NCBI RefSeq assembly: GCF_042747725.1
Contig: NZ_JBHZGO010000108.1
Span: forward strand, 1 to 64,000
Source of the DNA: FACHB-T130 sp042747725
Lineage (GTDB): Bacteria; Cyanobacteriota; Cyanobacteriia; Cyanobacteriales; FACHB-T130
Length of the DNA stretch: 64,000 bases
Direction of reading: 5' to 3'
In this document: positions 7,347 through 15,555 of the stretch, one piece after another
Numbering within the stretch: position 1 is the stretch's first letter
Layout of the letters: each line of letters opens with the position of its first letter
Notes under the pieces: generated by a model
What the model was told of the DNA's origin: nothing
Seen by the model: the letters and a program-made list of their open reading frames with translations, nothing else
The model's database searches: none
Translations under genes and position numbers: made by a program

Positions 7347-9566
7347 ATGCTATTTTGGCTTACCTTCATCCAATCATTACCGATTGCCACCACATCTGAA
7401 TCGCAGAAACAATGGCAAACCGAGACAAATTTACCCAAAAATGAGTCTACTTTAATCGCTCAAACACTGCCAGCCCCAATACAACCAGCGATTGCCCAAC
7501 TGGGAAGTGGGATTGTCTTCCCAGGAATTATTGGTGCTTTAGTTGTATTACTGCTATTAAGCATTTGGGCGTATACGCGAGTTTATGTTGTTACACCCAA
7601 CAACGAAGCTTTTGTGAGAACGGGCGGCGTTTTCATTAAAAGTAAATCTGTCATTCTCTATGGCGGTTGCGTTGTTTTACCTGGATTCCATCAGCTTACC
7701 CGCGTACCTTTGCGGGAAATTTCTATTGATGTTGAGCGCACCGGGAAGTTGGCAGTTCGTACCCAAGATTACCTCCGAGCAAATATGCGGGTGACATTCT
7801 ATGTCTGCATCAATGCCGACGAACAAGATGTTTTAACGGCGGCGGCTAGACTGTCCAGGGCCGGGAAAATTACGCCGGAAGATATTAAAGATGCTCTGGA
7901 AAAACGCGCAGATGATGCGATTCGGGCAGCGGCGAAAAATAAGAGTTTAGCCGAGATTGATTCGGATAAGATTGGGTTTGCTGATGCTGTTTTAAATTTA
8001 GTTCAGCAAGATTTGAAGAAAGTAGGTTTGACGCTGAACAATATTGCCATTTCGGAAATAGAAGAAAGCGATACCTACGACACGAATAACTTCTTCGATG
8101 CTCAAGGCGTGCGACTGCGGACTGAAACGATTCAACGCTCGATTCAGCAAAAACGAGAAGTTGAATTAACCACTCAAGTTACCATTGAACAGAAAGAACT
8201 GGATGCCCAAAAGCGATCGCTCCAAATTGAGCAAGAGAAACAAACCGCTAAACTAGAGCAACAACTGCAAGTAGAAGCACTGAAAGCTCAAAAAGAGCGG
8301 GAGATTCAAGAATCGAAAGACACAGAAGCAGCCACGGTACAGCGTACCAAGATTTTACAGCTTAAATCCGTTGAAGAAGAAGAAATTCGCAAGAAATTGG
8401 GAGTGCAACAAAGCCAAATTGAGGCAGATATTTCCCTAGAGGAACGCAATAAACAACTCAAGGTGGCGCAAGCACTGCAAAAACAAGAAGCAGAAATGGC
8501 GGAAATTACCCGTCAGCGCATCATCCAAGAGGGAGAGATAAAGAAAAAACTGGCGGTGGAACAAGGTCAAATTGAGGCAAATATTTCCCTAGAAGAACGC
8601 AATAAACAATTCAAGGTGGCGCAAACACTGCAAAAACAAGAAGCAGAAATGGCGGAAATTATCCGTCAGCAGACAGTAGAATCTTCTCGCCTACAAGCGC
8701 AAGTGCAGGTAGCGGAGTCAGAAAAACTGTCAAGAATTGCCCAAGAAGAGGTAGCGATCGCAGTTGCTAACAAAAAACGCGAAAGCTTTGTCGCCGAGGC
8801 ACAACAAGCGAAGGCAGAATCATCTGTGACAACCGCCAGTTCAGTTGAAAAAGCCGAACGGGACAAACAGCTTTCAATTATTGCCGCCGAACGAGAAGCC
8901 CAAGAGAAGAGTATTAGCGATCGCAACGTCGTAGAAATTGACGCTTTCCGGCGCAGAAGGCAAGCAGAAATTGCCCAACAAGCAGCGGAACTTGAAGCCG
9001 AAGCAATTCGCACTCTAGCAGATGCCAACCGCGACAAAGCTTTAGCCGAAGCTGAAGGTATTCAAGCCCAAATTGCCGCCCAAAATACTATCAGCGACGC
9101 TAACCTCACTGCCAAGATTATCACCACAATTTGGCCCGATCTCGCAGATAAACTACCAGAAATTGTCAAGGCACTGGCACCTCAACCAGGAGTGATCGGC
9201 GATGCCCGAATTTACTCCTTCCCCGGTGCAAATGGCAGCAACGGCAACGGTGCCGGTGACATCAACAAAATGTTACTTTCTACCAGCGGCTTAGCTTTAA
9301 TTAACACCTTGCTAGAAGATGGCAAATTAGGCTCATTAATTGGTCAAGTTAGTAATCTGGTTCGTAGCAACAACGGCAGTATTCCCACCGAGGTGATAAC
9401 AGGCGATTCCTCCCAAAAACCAACGCCTAGCATTCCCCAGACACCTCCTAAAAAAGAGCCATCAGTCCAAACGCTGGTAACAATGCCAACGCCTCCCCCA
9501 CCGCCATCCAAGCCGCTAGGGAGTTTAGAAACTGGAAAAGACGATCGCAAAAACAGCGGAAATTAG
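7347..9566 (+). CDS. Flotillin/SPFH family scaffold protein (YqiK-like)
   Basis: The 739-residue protein has a membrane helix at about 55-75 and then an SPFH/Band-7 domain (about 80-270). A very long charged coiled coil (about 265-580) rich in Glu, Gln, Lys and Ala follows, then a Gly/Asn-rich segment and a Pro-rich tail. Flotillins assemble into oligomers at the membrane and organise microdomains. The neighbouring YqiJ-like gene is the expected partner. The coiled coil holds a tandem 51-residue duplication (about 345-395 and 396-446) that is also clear at DNA level. The first 50 residues before the helix are longer than usual and no Shine-Dalgarno sequence precedes the ATG, so the true start could differ. 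Confidence 0.9.
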   Translation: MLFWLTFIQSLPIATTSESQKQWQTETNLPKNESTLIAQTLPAPIQPAIAQLGSGIVFPGIIGALVVLLLLSIWAYTRVYVVTPNNEAFVRTGGVFIKSKSVILYGGCVVLPGFHQLTRVPLREISIDVERTGKLAVRTQDYLRANMRVTFYVCINADEQDVLTAAARLSRAGKITPEDIKDALEKRADDAIRAAAKNKSLAEIDSDKIGFADAVLNLVQQDLKKVGLTLNNIAISEIEESDTYDTNNFFDAQGVRLRTETIQRSIQQKREVELTTQVTIEQKELDAQKRSLQIEQEKQTAKLEQQLQVEALKAQKEREIQESKDTEAATVQRTKILQLKSVEEEEIRKKLGVQQSQIEADISLEERNKQLKVAQALQKQEAEMAEITRQRIIQEGEIKKKLAVEQGQIEANISLEERNKQFKVAQTLQKQEAEMAEIIRQQTVESSRLQAQVQVAESEKLSRIAQEEVAIAVANKKRESFVAEAQQAKAESSVTTASSVEKAERDKQLSIIAAEREAQEKSISDRNVVEIDAFRRRRQAEIAQQAAELEAEAIRTLADANRDKALAEAEGIQAQIAAQNTISDANLTAKIITTIWPDLADKLPEIVKALAPQPGVIGDARIYSFPGANGSNGNGAGDINKMLLSTSGLALINTLLEDGKLGSLIGQVSNLVRSNNGSIPTEVITGDSSQKPTPSIPQTPPKKEPSVQTLVTMPTPPPPPSKPLGSLETGKDDRKNSGN
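8380..8685 (+). repeat. 153-bp tandem duplication inside the flotillin gene
   Basis: Two units of 153 bp share long identical stretches, for example ATTGAGGCA at 8418 and 8571, and AAACAAGAAGCAGAAATGGC in both units. The unit length is 51 codons, so the coiled coil is lengthened without a frameshift. Confidence 0.9.
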
Positions 9567-9587
9567 ATTGTCGGTTGAGTAGAGCCG

Positions 9588-9660
9588 GAACCCCACCCCG
9601 TCCTCGCCTGCGGCTCCGGCTCCCCTCCCCGCAAGCGGGGAGGGGTTGGGGGTGGGGTTC
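9588..9660. repeat. GC-rich palindromic repeat element
   Basis: Outer arms GAACCCCACCCC (9588-9599) and GGGGTGGGGTTC (9649-9660) enclose an inner perfect hairpin CCCCTCCCCGC-AA-GCGGGGAGGGG (9622-9645). It lies 21 bases after the flotillin stop codon and may help to end that transcript. Confidence 0.8.
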
Positions 9661-9661
9661 T

Positions 9662-10054
9662 ATAGCGCCATCTGCGCCGCAGATATTGGGTCACAGTGTC
9701 CTTGTACGTAAAGGAAGTGGCTGGGAACAGATTGGGAATGGCAGCGCTGAATTCTTTCTGGATCGCCCACCGTTACCGCCAGAGGAGCTGGTGTGGTATG
9801 GAGGTAGCAACTACTCGAACGATAAAGGTGAGACTTACGCCCTCACTTACGGTAAGGTACTCTCACCAGAAGTCGCTGCTGTCGAAATAACCTTTGATAA
9901 CGGGAAGATTCTGCGCGACGAAGCCACTAACGGTGTTTTTGTCCTAATATCACCAGGCGCTAATCATTCTTGCCAAATGCGGGTACTCGGCAAAAATGAC
10001 AAAATACTGCGGCGCATTAATGATGTGAACTTTGTGCAAAATAATCGGTGTTGA
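9662..10054 (+). pseudogene. Probable gene fragment of unknown function
   Basis: The frame is open from within the repeat at 9588-9660 to a TGA at 10052-10054, but the first 28 codons of the longest frame are simply translated repeat. The remaining stretch has protein-like composition (for example EELVWYGGSNYSNDKGETYA). No ATG or GTG start with a Shine-Dalgarno sequence is present; a TTG at 9686 is the only candidate. It is best read as the 3' part of a gene truncated by the repeat. It could also be a real small gene with a rare start. Confidence 0.4.
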
Positions 10055-10174
10055 GCGCATTTTTGAGAATGCGATAGCGAAGGGCTGACTTGTCAGTTCG
10101 CGCTGTTGATGAGAGGAATGCGATCGCGCTATGTCAACTCAATGTAAAATCGATTCAACCAGTTTATTGTTCAT

Positions 10175-12505
10175 CTATTTTTCTCCTATTGCACGTCGCA
10201 CTTTCTCAACTTGCCTTGGTGCTTCCATTTCCTCAAAAAGTCGAATTGCTTCTTTAAAGTTTGTCTGACCCTTCTCGTTTTCACCCATCTTTTGATAAGT
10301 CAAGGCAAGTTGATAATAAGCTTCAGCAAGATCGCATTTAGCGCCTATTTTATCCAGCAATTCTATTGATTTTGAATGGTTTGAAAGTGCTGTATCAAAA
10401 TTTTCCTGTTCTCGATAAAGCTCTGCTAGACCAGTTAAAGCTTTAGCCTTAACCTGCGTGTAGTGGCTTTCTTCAGCATACGCGATCGCTTTGCGGTACA
10501 TATCAAAAGACTTTTCATGATCTTCTAAATTGTTGTATGTTTGACCTAAAAACAAGAATCTATATCCTACGGCCCATGTAGTCGACCTCCCAGGTGAGCT
10601 TTCATGTTGACTCTTCTCGACTAAGTAAAATGCTTCCTGCCCAAGACCTAAAAATGACTTTAAAAACGCTAGGCAATACCAAGATTGTACTGCGTATCTA
10701 TGGCATTCTGTATTTTCTGAGAGTGATATAACTTTTTCAAATAATTCTACTGCTTCTTGAATTTCTAATAAATCTATGTGACAAAGACCTCTATTAAAAT
10801 AAGCAACTATTTCAAGACCTTTATTTTGAATAAAAATTGCAATCTCTTCAGACTTTTTATGAGATTCAATACTAGATTGAGTATGTCCTGTTAACCAATA
10901 AAGATCGCCCAATATATTATAAATCCTACTTGCAGTATAACTAGGATTAAGATTATTTATTATTTGATTAATCGCAGTTGTCATTTGTTGTAATAGACCT
11001 AATCTGCTGAATGACATACCTAAATCTTCATCTTTTTGCCATTTATTACTTCTCTCTTTAGTAATGACATTACCAGCCCAATTAAAATCTTTAATTTCCA
11101 CATAGTGATAATAAGCTTCTAACGCTCTCAGTGCTTCTTCTACAGTTTCAACTGTCTTAACATTCTCTGTCCAAAATGCTGCTGCTTTCCGGTTGGCTTC
11201 TTCCCAATCTTCACTTGGTCTCAAACGTGCGATCGCCTCTGCCCGAATTACTGGATGCAGCAAGTATTCTCCCTTTTTGTACTCTACTAAACACCGATTT
11301 CGCAACGATTCAATGATGCGTCTACGCTGTGCTTCTGGGACATCCCAAAGTAAACAAAACAGCCCCTCAAGGGGGACAGTCGGCACATCCTGATAGCGAA
11401 AGCATCCCAAACGGCAGAGGAGTCGATAGGCTTCCGGGTAAATTTCTTGGAGACGGTTGAACTGATCTTTAATGAGGTTTTCTACAGCTAATTCCACTAA
11501 TAAGTCAGCTTCGACTTGATGTTCTCGCCAATAGGCTGTCATACCCCTATCTCTTACAATTGGATCGCAGAGGACTGTCATCGCTAAGGCATTGCCACCA
11601 TAAGCTTTGTGCATTTCCCGCAGAGCCGTATCATCTATATCAATGTTGCGGCTGCAAAAAAACTCTTGCCATGCCTGCTGATTCAATCTAGGCAAGGAAT
11701 AGTTTGCCACATTTACGCATTCAGCCAGCGGTTCGCGGCTGGTAATCAGCGTCACAGATTGCACGGTTGGATCAGCCAAAACTCGCAACAGTTCCACATA
11801 GCGGCGATGCGGTTCAATAAACCTGCCTTGTTTATCGAGTGCAGGTTCCAAGTTATCAATCAACACCCCAACTCGGCGCGTCTGAAGTTGCCGTTTTAGC
11901 CGCCCTAGCGTTATCCCAAACTCCCGCCCAGGTTCCTCCTGAAAATCCTGTTTGAGCCATTCTTCAATCACACTCTCGACGGCGGTGATGTTCTCTTTCT
12001 CCTTTGCCATCAGGAGTTCCAGCACCAAATCAAACCCTTGAGTTTTGAGATATTGCCCTGCCAAAGTTGTCTTACCCACGCCGCCAGGTGCCTGTATGAC
12101 GATGACTTTCGCCCCTTGGCTGACACGGGTGTTGAGGTGGGCGATATCGCTTTCCCTCCCCACAAAATTAGAATTTTTGGATGTTGTACTCTCTGCGGTT
12201 GGTTCTAGCTGAGGAGTTTTAAGAGCAGAGATATGGTCATCCTTATCCAGTGTTAGCCCAAAGGCTTTGAAAAGATGTTCGATTTTTGGTTTGTCAGCCG
12301 CTTCCCGTCGATTCACAATATTAGATACTGTATCACACGATACAAAAGCTACTGCTTCTGGATTAACATTAGGGTCAGTTTGTTCTGATATGGCTTGGAT
12401 GGTTTGCCTGTCAGGAAACGATAAAGCGATCGCATCCCAGATTCTTTTCCATCCTTTGTCAGTTAGTATCCGACCGCGATCGCGTCTTGCCTTTAGTAGA
12501 GTCAT
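10175..12505 (-). CDS. STAND-type NTPase with C-terminal TPRs
   Basis: The protein has 776 residues. The first 90 residues are predicted helical and look like a small effector or DNA-binding-type domain. An NB-ARC-like NTPase follows, with Walker A PGGVGKTT at 140-147, Walker B VGVLIDNLE at 212-220 and a sensor motif LITSREPL at 253-260. Residues of about 530-760 form tetratricopeptide repeats (for example AEAYYQLALTYQKMGENEKG). STAND proteins are ligand-triggered switches used in regulation and in some antiphage defences; which role applies here cannot be seen. No nuclease or protease domain is evident. It is a solitary gene, divergent from the small secreted protein gene. Confidence 0.88.
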   Translation of the reverse strand: MTLLKARRDRGRILTDKGWKRIWDAIALSFPDRQTIQAISEQTDPNVNPEAVAFVSCDTVSNIVNRREAADKPKIEHLFKAFGLTLDKDDHISALKTPQLEPTAESTTSKNSNFVGRESDIAHLNTRVSQGAKVIVIQAPGGVGKTTLAGQYLKTQGFDLVLELLMAKEKENITAVESVIEEWLKQDFQEEPGREFGITLGRLKRQLQTRRVGVLIDNLEPALDKQGRFIEPHRRYVELLRVLADPTVQSVTLITSREPLAECVNVANYSLPRLNQQAWQEFFCSRNIDIDDTALREMHKAYGGNALAMTVLCDPIVRDRGMTAYWREHQVEADLLVELAVENLIKDQFNRLQEIYPEAYRLLCRLGCFRYQDVPTVPLEGLFCLLWDVPEAQRRRIIESLRNRCLVEYKKGEYLLHPVIRAEAIARLRPSEDWEEANRKAAAFWTENVKTVETVEEALRALEAYYHYVEIKDFNWAGNVITKERSNKWQKDEDLGMSFSRLGLLQQMTTAINQIINNLNPSYTASRIYNILGDLYWLTGHTQSSIESHKKSEEIAIFIQNKGLEIVAYFNRGLCHIDLLEIQEAVELFEKVISLSENTECHRYAVQSWYCLAFLKSFLGLGQEAFYLVEKSQHESSPGRSTTWAVGYRFLFLGQTYNNLEDHEKSFDMYRKAIAYAEESHYTQVKAKALTGLAELYREQENFDTALSNHSKSIELLDKIGAKCDLAEAYYQLALTYQKMGENEKGQTNFKEAIRLFEEMEAPRQVEKVRRAIGEK

Positions 12506-12824
12506 GATGCTTGGCTTAACTCCGGTTTGTCGGGACTTTAGCTGCGTGCAGGGCAGATAACAACTTTTTCAGGAGGTTAAGGGATTTAAGAGATTTTAGT
12601 TCCTAAAATTTATCTTAATTAAAACCCTTGTTATGTCTGGCTTTACAAGATATTAAACTATAAATTTTAACTTTGTTCTTAACACCCTTTTCTCCTCTAG
12701 AAAAAACATTGCACTTTGATGAGAATACCAACAGAAACAGCCAAAACAACAAGAAAGGAGACTTACATCAGTTAGTGAAACTGTTTCTCTGGAAAACTTT
12801 ATCTTTATCAAAGGAATCGCAACT
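12506..12824. other. AT-rich divergent intergenic region
   Basis: The region must hold the promoters of the divergent STAND and small secreted-protein genes. A small palindrome (ATTTTAGTTCCTAAAAT) lies near 12593-12609, and an AAGGAG sequence near 12755 has no start codon behind it. I see no further gene. Confidence 0.4.
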
Positions 12825-13151
12825 ATGAAACGCTCAAAAACCGCTTTGCTTGCTTCATTTTTTCTAGTTCTTTCAGGTTCAATTGCTTTAGGTAGTGCTA
12901 TGGCAATTGCTCCCCTGGGAATTCAACCAGCTATTGCCGGAGGAATTGGAGATTGGCTTCCTGTTCCTACAGGAATTTACTTTGAAATCAACGGCAAGCA
13001 GTTTTTCCTTGGCGACTACAGTGCAGATCCGACATTGACCTATCCTGGTAGCAAGTGGGAAGTGAAGGTTAATGGTCGGATTTGGGCGCATGGATACGGG
13101 CAAACTCCAGGTTGGGTTGTAGAGACTGCTAAGAAAGTCTTTGGCTTCTAA
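12825..13151 (+). CDS. Small secreted protein of unknown function
   Basis: This is a 108-residue protein with a clear Sec signal peptide (KRSK n-region, a hydrophobic core at about 8-30, and IQPAIA before the likely cleavage at residue 38). The mature part is about 70 residues and rich in Gly and aromatic residues (GIYFEINGKQFFLGDY, SKWEVKVNGRIWAHGYG), suggesting a small beta-rich fold outside the cytoplasmic membrane. AAGGA lies 10 bases before the ATG. I do not recognise the family. Confidence 0.75.
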   Translation: MKRSKTALLASFFLVLSGSIALGSAMAIAPLGIQPAIAGGIGDWLPVPTGIYFEINGKQFFLGDYSADPTLTYPGSKWEVKVNGRIWAHGYGQTPGWVVETAKKVFGF

Positions 13152-13167
13152 ACTCTTTTCTAATCTA

Positions 13168-13201
13168 GGCGATCGCACCTAATACTAAAAGTGCGATCGC
13201 C
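13168..13201. repeat. HIP1-containing inverted repeat
   Basis: Perfect 11-base arms GGCGATCGCAC / GTGCGATCGCC surround a 12-base loop 17 bases after the small secreted-protein gene. Each arm contains the HIP1 octamer. No T-run follows, so it is not a classical terminator. Confidence 0.75.
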
Positions 13202-13249
13202 CCTACTTCTGTCAAACCTTGCTCAAAAACGCGATCGCCCCCACAGTCC

Positions 13250-13292
13250 GATCTCGCCGGACTTCGTTTGTGTAGCCGCGATTTCAATCGCC
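13250..13292. repeat. Interspersed cyanobacterial repeat (GTAGCCGCGA type)
   Basis: The core GACTTCGTTTGTGTAGCCGC continues into GATTTCAATCGCC. It matches the repeat found in frame in the pentapeptide gene at about 28 of 34 positions (49834-49867). It is intergenic here, about 90 bases before guaB3. Confidence 0.65.
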
Positions 13293-13379
13293 CAAGCTAA
13301 CTTGACCCCCAGCCCAGAACAAATTCCCCATTGAATTTGATACTCTAACTTAAATAGTCTTGGGAACGGGAAGTTAAGA

Positions 13380-14543
13380 GTGGATATTCAAATTGGGCGG
13401 GGCAAGACAGCTCGCCGAGCTTATGGCATCGATGAAATAGCGCTAGTGCCTGGAAATCGGACGCTAGACCCCAGTTTGGCAGATACCCGCTGGCGCATCG
13501 GCGGCATTGAGCGAGAAATCCCCATTATTGCCAGTGCAATGGATGGGGTAGTCGATGTCCGCATGGCAGTTCTACTATCTCAACTGGGGGCATTAGGCGT
13601 CCTCAATTTAGAAGGAATTCAAACTCGCTATGAAAACCCAGAGCCGATTTTAGATCGCATCGCCTCCGTGGGGAAAGAAGAGTTTGTCGCGCTGATGCAA
13701 GAACTCTATGCAGAACCCGTTAAGGAAGAATTAATCGAACGACGGATTCAAGAAATTAAACAACAAGGCGGCATTGCAGCAGTCAGCGCCACACCAGCGG
13801 GAGCGACAAAGTACGGCGCGGCTGTGGCAAAAGCGGGTGCTGACTTGTTCTTTGTGCAAGCGACAGTGGTTTCTACCGCTCACCTCTCGCCGGAGTCAGT
13901 AACACCCCTAGATTTGGCTCAATTCTGTCAAGAAATGCCAATCCCGGTCATTTTAGGGAACTGCGTCACCTACGACGTGACGCTGAACTTAATGAAGGCG
14001 GGTGCGGCTGGCGTGTTGGTGGGGATTGGCCCCGGTGCCGCTTGTACCTCTCGTGGCGTTTTGGGCGTAGGGATTCCCCAAGCCACCGCTGTTGCCGACT
14101 GTGCAGCCGCCCGCGATGACTATTTCGACGAAACCGGCAACTATGTCCCCGTGATTGCCGATGGCGGTTTAATTACTGGCGGCGATATCTGCAAGTCGCT
14201 CGCCTGCGGTGCTGACGGCGTGATGATTGGTTCTCCGTTTGCCAGAGCCAAAGAAGCACCCGGACGGGGGTATCATTGGGGGATGGCAACACCTAGCCCC
14301 GTTCTCCCTCGTGGTACTCGCATTCGAGTCGGCACAACAGGGACGTGCGAACAAATCCTGCGCGGTCCCGCCGGTCTGGATGATGGCACCCATAACCTGC
14401 TGGGAGCCTTGAAAACCAGTATGGGCACGCTGGGAGCCAAAGATATCAAGCAGATGCAGCAAGTTGAAGTTATAATTGCACCCTCTTTGCTGACAGAAGG
14501 GAAGGTCTACCAGAAAGCACAGCAGTTGGGAATGGGTAAATAG
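13380..14543 (+). CDS. guaB3: GuaB3 family IMP dehydrogenase-related protein
   Basis: This is a 387-residue TIM-barrel protein of the IMPDH/GMP reductase family. The catalytic loop GIGPGAACTSRG is at 215-226 with the nucleophile Cys222. The length is too short to include the paired CBS domains of classical GuaB, and none are seen, which fits the GuaB3 clade of cyanobacteria. Family knowledge suggests IMP oxidation to XMP in guanine nucleotide synthesis. The start codon is GTG at 13380. The gene lies upstream of yfr1 and trxA, an arrangement conserved in cyanobacteria. Confidence 0.92.
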   Translation: MDIQIGRGKTARRAYGIDEIALVPGNRTLDPSLADTRWRIGGIEREIPIIASAMDGVVDVRMAVLLSQLGALGVLNLEGIQTRYENPEPILDRIASVGKEEFVALMQELYAEPVKEELIERRIQEIKQQGGIAAVSATPAGATKYGAAVAKAGADLFFVQATVVSTAHLSPESVTPLDLAQFCQEMPIPVILGNCVTYDVTLNLMKAGAAGVLVGIGPGAACTSRGVLGVGIPQATAVADCAAARDDYFDETGNYVPVIADGGLITGGDICKSLACGADGVMIGSPFARAKEAPGRGYHWGMATPSPVLPRGTRIRVGTTGTCEQILRGPAGLDDGTHNLLGALKTSMGTLGAKDIKQMQQVEVIIAPSLLTEGKVYQKAQQLGMGK

Positions 14544-14596
14544 ACCCACTGCCTTATTTGCGTTCCTTAAAAAATTCCGGACTCCTGCTCGGAGGA

Positions 14597-14625
14597 CTGG
14601 AAAATCTAAAGCTGTCGCTTAGAAT
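14597..14625 (+). promoter_or_regulatory. Putative yfr1 promoter
   Basis: A TAGAAT -10 hexamer at 14620-14625 lies 7 bases before the predicted 5' end of Yfr1. A weak -35 candidate (CTGGAA, 14597-14602) is 17 bases further upstream. Confidence 0.6.
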
Positions 14626-14631
14626 AGAGAA

Positions 14632-14706
14632 AGCGGAGACGCAAGTTTCCGTTCACTCCTCACACCACACTCCGCCCGGACTACTGTTCGGGCGGTTCCT
14701 TATTTA
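14632..14706 (+). ncRNA. yfr1: Yfr1 small regulatory RNA
   Basis: All parts of Yfr1 are visible. A 5' hairpin (GCGGAGAC-GCAA-GTTTCCGT, 14633-14652) is followed by the unpaired core ACTCCTCACACC at 14655-14666. A 3' terminator hairpin (CCGCCCG / CGGGCGG, 14672-14695) with a T-rich tail ends it. Yfr1 is an abundant cyanobacterial RNA that pairs with mRNAs through the exposed core motif. Its position between a guaB-type gene and trxA is the known conserved location, which strengthens the call. The exact 5' end is inferred from the -10 box. Confidence 0.96.
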
Positions 14707-14856
14707 GGGTTAAAATAATCGCCTGCCTGCCTGCAGTCAAACCCACTGATTCGTCAATTATGTCTAAATGTATACCTTTTGAGTCAGAAGATGTCTGTTT
14801 TGCCTATGGTAGAATTTGCTAAAAATTAGAAACAGTTACGCTAAGGATTTCTAGGC

Positions 14857-15180
14857 ATGTCAGCAGCCGCACAAGTTACAGACGCTTCGTTTAAACAAGA
14901 AGTACTTGAGAGTGAAGTTCCCGTTCTAGTAGATTTTTGGGCACCCTGGTGCGGACCTTGCCGGATGGTTGCGCCTGTGGTGGAGGAAATTGCCCAGCAG
15001 TACGACGGTCAAGTAAAAGTAGTCAAACTTAATACCGATGAAAACCCTAACGTTGCCAGCCAGTATGGGATTCGCAGCATTCCCACGCTCATGATTTTCA
15101 AAGGCGGTCAACGGGTGGATATGGTGGTGGGTGCGGTTCCCAAAACCACTTTGGCAAATACTTTGGAAAAGTATCTCTAA
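14857..15180 (+). CDS. trxA: Thioredoxin
   Basis: The protein is a 107-residue m-type thioredoxin with the redox motif WCGPC (Cys32 and Cys35), the preceding FWAPW and the cis-proline region SIPTLMIF. It reduces disulfides of target enzymes in the cytoplasm, receiving electrons from thioredoxin reductases. The length is standard. A TAGAAT sequence at 14810-14815 could be its -10 box. A strong terminator at 15367-15401 probably ends the transcript. Confidence 0.98.
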   Translation: MSAAAQVTDASFKQEVLESEVPVLVDFWAPWCGPCRMVAPVVEEIAQQYDGQVKVVKLNTDENPNVASQYGIRSIPTLMIFKGGQRVDMVVGAVPKTTLANTLEKYL

Positions 15181-15366
15181 CCACTTTTTCCAAGTAACAA
15201 TGGCTAAACCGTCAGTATAGTTACCTATTTTTTCGGGAACTAGACGCTTATCAACCCAGACGCTCTGTGCTGGCTGGGGAGTTCTGCTTGTCATTTGTCT
15301 TTTTTGCTCGCCTTCTTGAGCCATTCAGTAGGTGGTTCCAAATCACGAACGATATGCACGACCTGC

Positions 15367-15401
15367 AAAAACCCGTTTTCTACAAGAAAACGGGTTTTTT
15401 T
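15367..15401 (+). terminator. Rho-independent terminator after trxA
   Basis: Arms AAAACCCGTTTTC / GAAAACGGGTTTT surround a 5-base loop and run into TTTTTT. It lies about 190 bases after trxA and before the LOG-family gene. The open frame that crosses it is not a gene. Confidence 0.9.
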
Positions 15402-15555
15402 GAGGAGTTCGGCACCATTAATGGCAGCTTCAACCTTTCCGATAGACAGGCGCTGAGAGCCGGTTGGGGAGAAAAATCGTATAGAATGATACCAGTGGCG
15501 GCGATGCTGGGGCGAATCTCGTTAGAATAAAGTGCCGCTGGTGCTTGCATAAATT

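Noticed and set aside
7217..7399. 60-residue frame before the flotillin gene
   Set aside because: It overlaps the flotillin start in another frame and covers repeat-like DNA.
15267..15530. 87-residue plus-strand frame between trxA and the LOG gene
   Set aside because: It runs across a strong rho-independent terminator at 15367-15401.
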